Shown: positions 5,294 to 6,853 of the stretch, piece by piece | How positions within the stretch are numbered: position 1 is the first letter of the stretch | Layout: every line of letters starts with the position of its first letter | Origin: Actinomycetes bacterium | Lineage (GTDB): Bacteria > Actinomycetota > Actinomycetes > Mycobacteriales > Micromonosporaceae | DNA length: 6,853 nt | Assembly (NCBI GenBank): GCA_023437285.1 | Contig: JAEZGP010000713.1 | Coordinates: forward strand, 1-6,853 | Direction: 5' to 3' | The notes under the pieces: model-generated | The model's input: only the letters and a program-made list of their open reading frames with translations | Databases searched by the model: none | What the model was told of the DNA's origin: nothing | Position numbers and translations under genes: made by a program

Positions 5294-6259
5294 ATGACGC
5301 CACTGAGACCGACCGACCCGACCTACGTCGGGCCGTACCGGCTCGTCGCGCGCCTCGGCTCGGGCGGCATGGGCCTGGTCTACCTGGGCATCTCGCCGCT
5401 GGGCGACCGGGTCGCGGTGAAGGTCATCCGGCCGGAGCTGGTGAACGGGCATGACGTGCGGGCCCGGTTCGCCACCGAGGTCAACCACATGCGGATGGTG
5501 TACGGCACGCGGGTCACCCGGTTCGAGGGCGCCGGCCTGGACGAGGACCGGCCGTGGCTCGCGGTCGAGTACGTGCCCGGCCTCAACCTCATGGAGCACA
5601 TGGAACTGCGCGGGCCGATGGGCCTGCAGGACGCCGCCATGCTGGGCGCCTGCCTGGCCGACGGGCTGGCCCGCATCCATGAGGCGGGCCTGGTGCACCG
5701 CGACCTGAAGCCGCGCAACATCCTGCTGGGCCCCGACGGGCCCAAGATGATCGACTTTGGTCTGGCCATGCTCACCGACGGCGAGAACCACCTCGACGAG
5801 TCGGGCCTGCTCGTCGGCACCATCGCCTACATGGCGCCCGAGCAGGGCTTCAGCGACGGTCAGGTGTCCACCGCCACCGACATCTACGCGCTCGGCGCCA
5901 CCCTGGTCTTCGCGTTCAGCTGCCACCACCCGTACCCGACGGAGCGAGGGCTGGCGCTGCTCAACCGCATCACCGACCCGTACGATCCGATCGACCTGTC
6001 CGCGGTGCCGGACGAGGTGGTCTTCCTGATCGGGGCGATGCTGTCGTACGAGCCGGCGGACCGCCCGTCGCTGGACGCCGTGACACGCCGCCTGCTGTCG
6101 GTGGCCACCGCGGACGGTCGCAGCATCGAGCAGGCCCGCGCGGACTTTCTCGCACACACGTACGTGGAGCCGAACCGCCCCGCCGAACCGCCCCGCCCCA
6201 CGCCCGGCGATGAGCCGTTCGACGACGATCGCACGATTCTGGCGCGCTTCGCCTCCTGA
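5294..6259 (+). CDS. Serine/threonine protein kinase (Hanks-type), soluble
   Basis: The product has 321 residues and transfers phosphate from ATP to Ser/Thr of target proteins. Motifs: Gly-rich loop LGSGGMGLVY (21-30), catalytic Lys43 in VAVK, helix-C Glu62, HRDLKPRN (135-142, catalytic Asp137 and Asn142), DFG (154-156), activation segment with GTIAYMAPEQ (175-184), Asp196 in DIYALG and Arg257 in ADRPS. All key residues are intact. The His-Arg-Asp makes it an RD kinase, which usually needs activation-loop phosphorylation; Ser170 and Thr176 are candidates. The tail after about 290 is only some 30 residues, Pro-rich then acidic, ending DDDRTILARFAS. No transmembrane helix or PASTA sensor is present, so unlike PknB it should act in the cytosol. 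The ATG has a GGGAG 9 bases upstream. The gene is divergent from pirin. The next gene on its strand starts 162 bp later with its own promoter-like region, so it is probably monocistronic. Confidence 0.94.
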   Translation: MTPLRPTDPTYVGPYRLVARLGSGGMGLVYLGISPLGDRVAVKVIRPELVNGHDVRARFATEVNHMRMVYGTRVTRFEGAGLDEDRPWLAVEYVPGLNLMEHMELRGPMGLQDAAMLGACLADGLARIHEAGLVHRDLKPRNILLGPDGPKMIDFGLAMLTDGENHLDESGLLVGTIAYMAPEQGFSDGQVSTATDIYALGATLVFAFSCHHPYPTERGLALLNRITDPYDPIDLSAVPDEVVFLIGAMLSYEPADRPSLDAVTRRLLSVATADGRSIEQARADFLAHTYVEPNRPAEPPRPTPGDEPFDDDRTILARFAS

Positions 6260-6267
6260 GGTCACCT

Positions 6268-6280
6268 TCGGGTCGCCCGA
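6268..6280 (+). terminator. Short hairpin after the kinase gene (weak terminator candidate)
   Basis: TCGGG and CCCGA pair across a 3-base loop, starting 8 bases beyond the kinase stop. The stem is only 5 bp and no T run follows, so termination here is uncertain. Position is the main support. Confidence 0.28.
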
Positions 6281-6307
6281 CGGCTGTGTCAATGTATGGC
6301 AAAAATT

Positions 6308-6336
6308 GTGACGTTTGACCAAATCTGGGCTATTAC
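6308..6336 (+). promoter_or_regulatory. Possible sigma-A-type promoter for the secreted Trp-rich protein gene
   Basis: GTGACG (6308-6313) and TATTAC (6331-6336) are separated by 17 bases. Each matches the -35 or -10 consensus at 4 of 6 positions. They lie in a clearly AT-rich stretch (about 6281-6400) that contrasts with the rest of the window, as expected of a promoter in a GC-rich genome. Transcription would start near 6343, leaving a leader of about 79 bases. A TTGACC at 6315-6320 is a second -35 candidate, but no -10 box lies at the right distance. Confidence 0.4.
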
Positions 6337-6374
6337 CTGCACTTCATACTGGTCGGGGCTACGCTGCCCTCGAA

Positions 6375-6415
6375 TAAGGAATATTTCGGGAATGTTTCCT
6401 TAATCGGAAAGGAAG
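6375..6415 (+). promoter_or_regulatory. Leader with two mutually exclusive hairpins, one covering the ribosome-binding site
   Basis: The ribosome-binding site is AAGGAAG (6409-6415), 6 bases before the ATG at 6422. TTCCTT (6396-6401) can pair with AAGGAA inside this site (6409-6414, 7-base loop, with G-U pairs extending it). It can also pair with an identical AAGGAA upstream (6376-6381, extended by T6375-A6402, 14-base loop). Only one pairing is possible at a time, so the layout allows translational switching. The stems are short and AU-rich. The same bases also form a tandem 11-bp repeat, so a DNA operator is an alternative. Confidence 0.4.
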
Positions 6416-6421
6416 TTCAGC

Positions 6422-6853
6422 ATGAGCAGAGCAACGGTGAGGCTGGCCGCGATGGCCGGCGCCGCAATCTTCAGCGCCGGACTGCTGAGCACGCCGGCCG
6501 CCGCCGCGCCCGCGGACGCGGCGCGCGACGTGACACGGGTCGAGACGGTCGCGCCGCCGGCCCAGTGGTGGAGCGACCACCGCCGGTTCAACCACAACCG
6601 GTGGGACCACAACCGGTGGTGCGACCGCTACTTCGACCGCTGGAACCGGCGCGACTGGGGCCGCGATCGCTGGGGTGGGTGGCGCGACAACTCCTGGGGC
6701 CGGTGGAACCAGTGGCAGCGCGGCGCCTGGTGGCACTGCTTCGGCGACCGCTGGGGCGGCGGTGGCGGTGGCGGCGGCGACTGGGGCGGCGGCGGTGGCC
6801 ACGGTGGCGGCGGCCACGGTGGTGGCGGTGGCCACGGCGGCGGTGGCCACGGC
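6422..6853 (+). CDS. Secreted Trp/Arg/Asp-rich protein with Gly-His repeat tail (3' truncated), unknown function
   Basis: Read from the ATG at 6422, the frame stays open for 144 codons to the right edge; the stop lies outside the window. A good AAGGAAG ribosome-binding site precedes it by 6 bases. Residues 1-29 form a classical Sec signal peptide: basic start (MSRATVR), hydrophobic core, and TPAAAA with cleavage likely near 28-29. After a short linker, residues 48-121 are extraordinarily rich in Trp (15 by hand count), Arg, Asp, Asn and His, in units such as HNRWDHNRWCDRYFDRW. Cys67 and Cys106 are the only cysteines after the signal peptide and could form a disulfide. From 112 on the chain is almost pure Gly with single His residues in an alternating five-Gly/four-Gly pattern. 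I do not recognise the family. Metal binding by the His-Gly tail and surface binding by the Trp-rich part are guesses from composition. It may be transcribed from its own promoter rather than with the kinase. Confidence 0.8.
   Translation, partial: MSRATVRLAAMAGAAIFSAGLLSTPAAAAPADAARDVTRVETVAPPAQWWSDHRRFNHNRWDHNRWCDRYFDRWNRRDWGRDRWGGWRDNSWGRWNQWQRGAWWHCFGDRWGGGGGGGGDWGGGGGHGGGGHGGGGGHGGGGHG
6591..6619 (+). repeat. Tandem direct repeat coding for His-Asn-Arg-Trp units
   Basis: The 14-base unit ACCACAACCGGTGG occurs at 6591-6604 and again at 6606-6619, a period of 15 bases (five codons). It encodes two consecutive HNRW units of the secreted protein. Identity at the DNA level, including third positions, suggests recent duplication rather than selection on protein alone. 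Confidence 0.8.
6785..6853 (+). repeat. In-frame Gly-His coding tandem repeat, running off the edge
   Basis: Units of 18, 15, 18 and 15 bases encode GGGGGH, GGGGH, GGGGGH and GGGGH in turn, each ending in a CAC His codon, followed by a further Gly codon at the edge. The 33-base super-period changes only in units of whole codons. GGC and GGT alternate among the glycine codons, so the DNA units are similar but not identical. The array may continue beyond the window. Confidence 0.85.

Noticed and set aside
5189..6322. A 377-codon open frame on the minus strand
   Set aside because: It covers the kinase gene in antisense; the plus strand carries every kinase motif intact, while the minus product has no recognisable domain.
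6359..6850. A minus-strand frame rich in Ala, Val, Pro and Thr
   Set aside because: It is the antisense of the Gly/Trp-rich secreted protein. The plus frame has a signal peptide and a good ribosome-binding site; the minus frame has neither.
6785..6853. CRISPR-like or non-coding tandem array
   Set aside because: Units are 15-18 bases with no spacers and keep the reading frame of an exported protein, so this is a coding repeat.

Overview
The window is very GC-rich (roughly 70-75% by eye), with strongly G/C-biased third codon positions, GTG starts and a PknB-like soluble Ser/Thr kinase. These point to a high-GC actinomycete. The style of the proteins resembles Micromonosporaceae (Micromonospora, Actinoplanes and relatives), but that is an impression from gene content and no marker gene is present. 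I see no rRNA, tRNA, CRISPR array, insertion sequence, integrase or phage gene. It looks like chromosomal sequence with one unfamiliar gene at its right edge.

Layout, left to right. A 5'-truncated class I SAM-dependent methyltransferase (+, 1-461) meets a predicted PD-(D/E)XK restriction-like nuclease (-, 458-1522) tail to tail, their stop codons overlapping in one CTAG. A strong hairpin (1614-1650) separates the nuclease from a 67-residue small membrane protein (-, 1671-1874), whose start is fixed by a perfect AGGAGG. A 217-bp gap with two inverted repeats follows. Then come a RecQ-family helicase carrying a C-terminal phosphoribosyltransferase-like domain (-, 2092-4185) and, 26 bp upstream of it on the same strand, a pirin-family protein (-, 4212-5192). 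The last two are probably co-transcribed, pirin first.

A 101-bp divergent gap (5193-5293) separates pirin from a cytosolic Ser/Thr protein kinase (+, 5294-6259). A locally AT-rich leader (about 6281-6421) then precedes a secreted Trp/Arg/Asp-rich protein with a Gly-His repeat tail. That protein runs off the right edge (+, 6422 to beyond 6853).

How the genes might work together: pirin-recQ is the only clear operon-like pair. The nuclease, small membrane protein and methyltransferase appear to be independent units. The kinase and secreted protein share a strand, but a promoter-like leader lies between them, so their link is positional only. I do not see a convincing new multi-gene system. The most unusual items are the RecQ-phosphoribosyltransferase fusion, the Trp-rich/Gly-His secreted protein with its possible leader switch, and the variant catalytic motif (Glu-Ala-Arg) in the nuclease.
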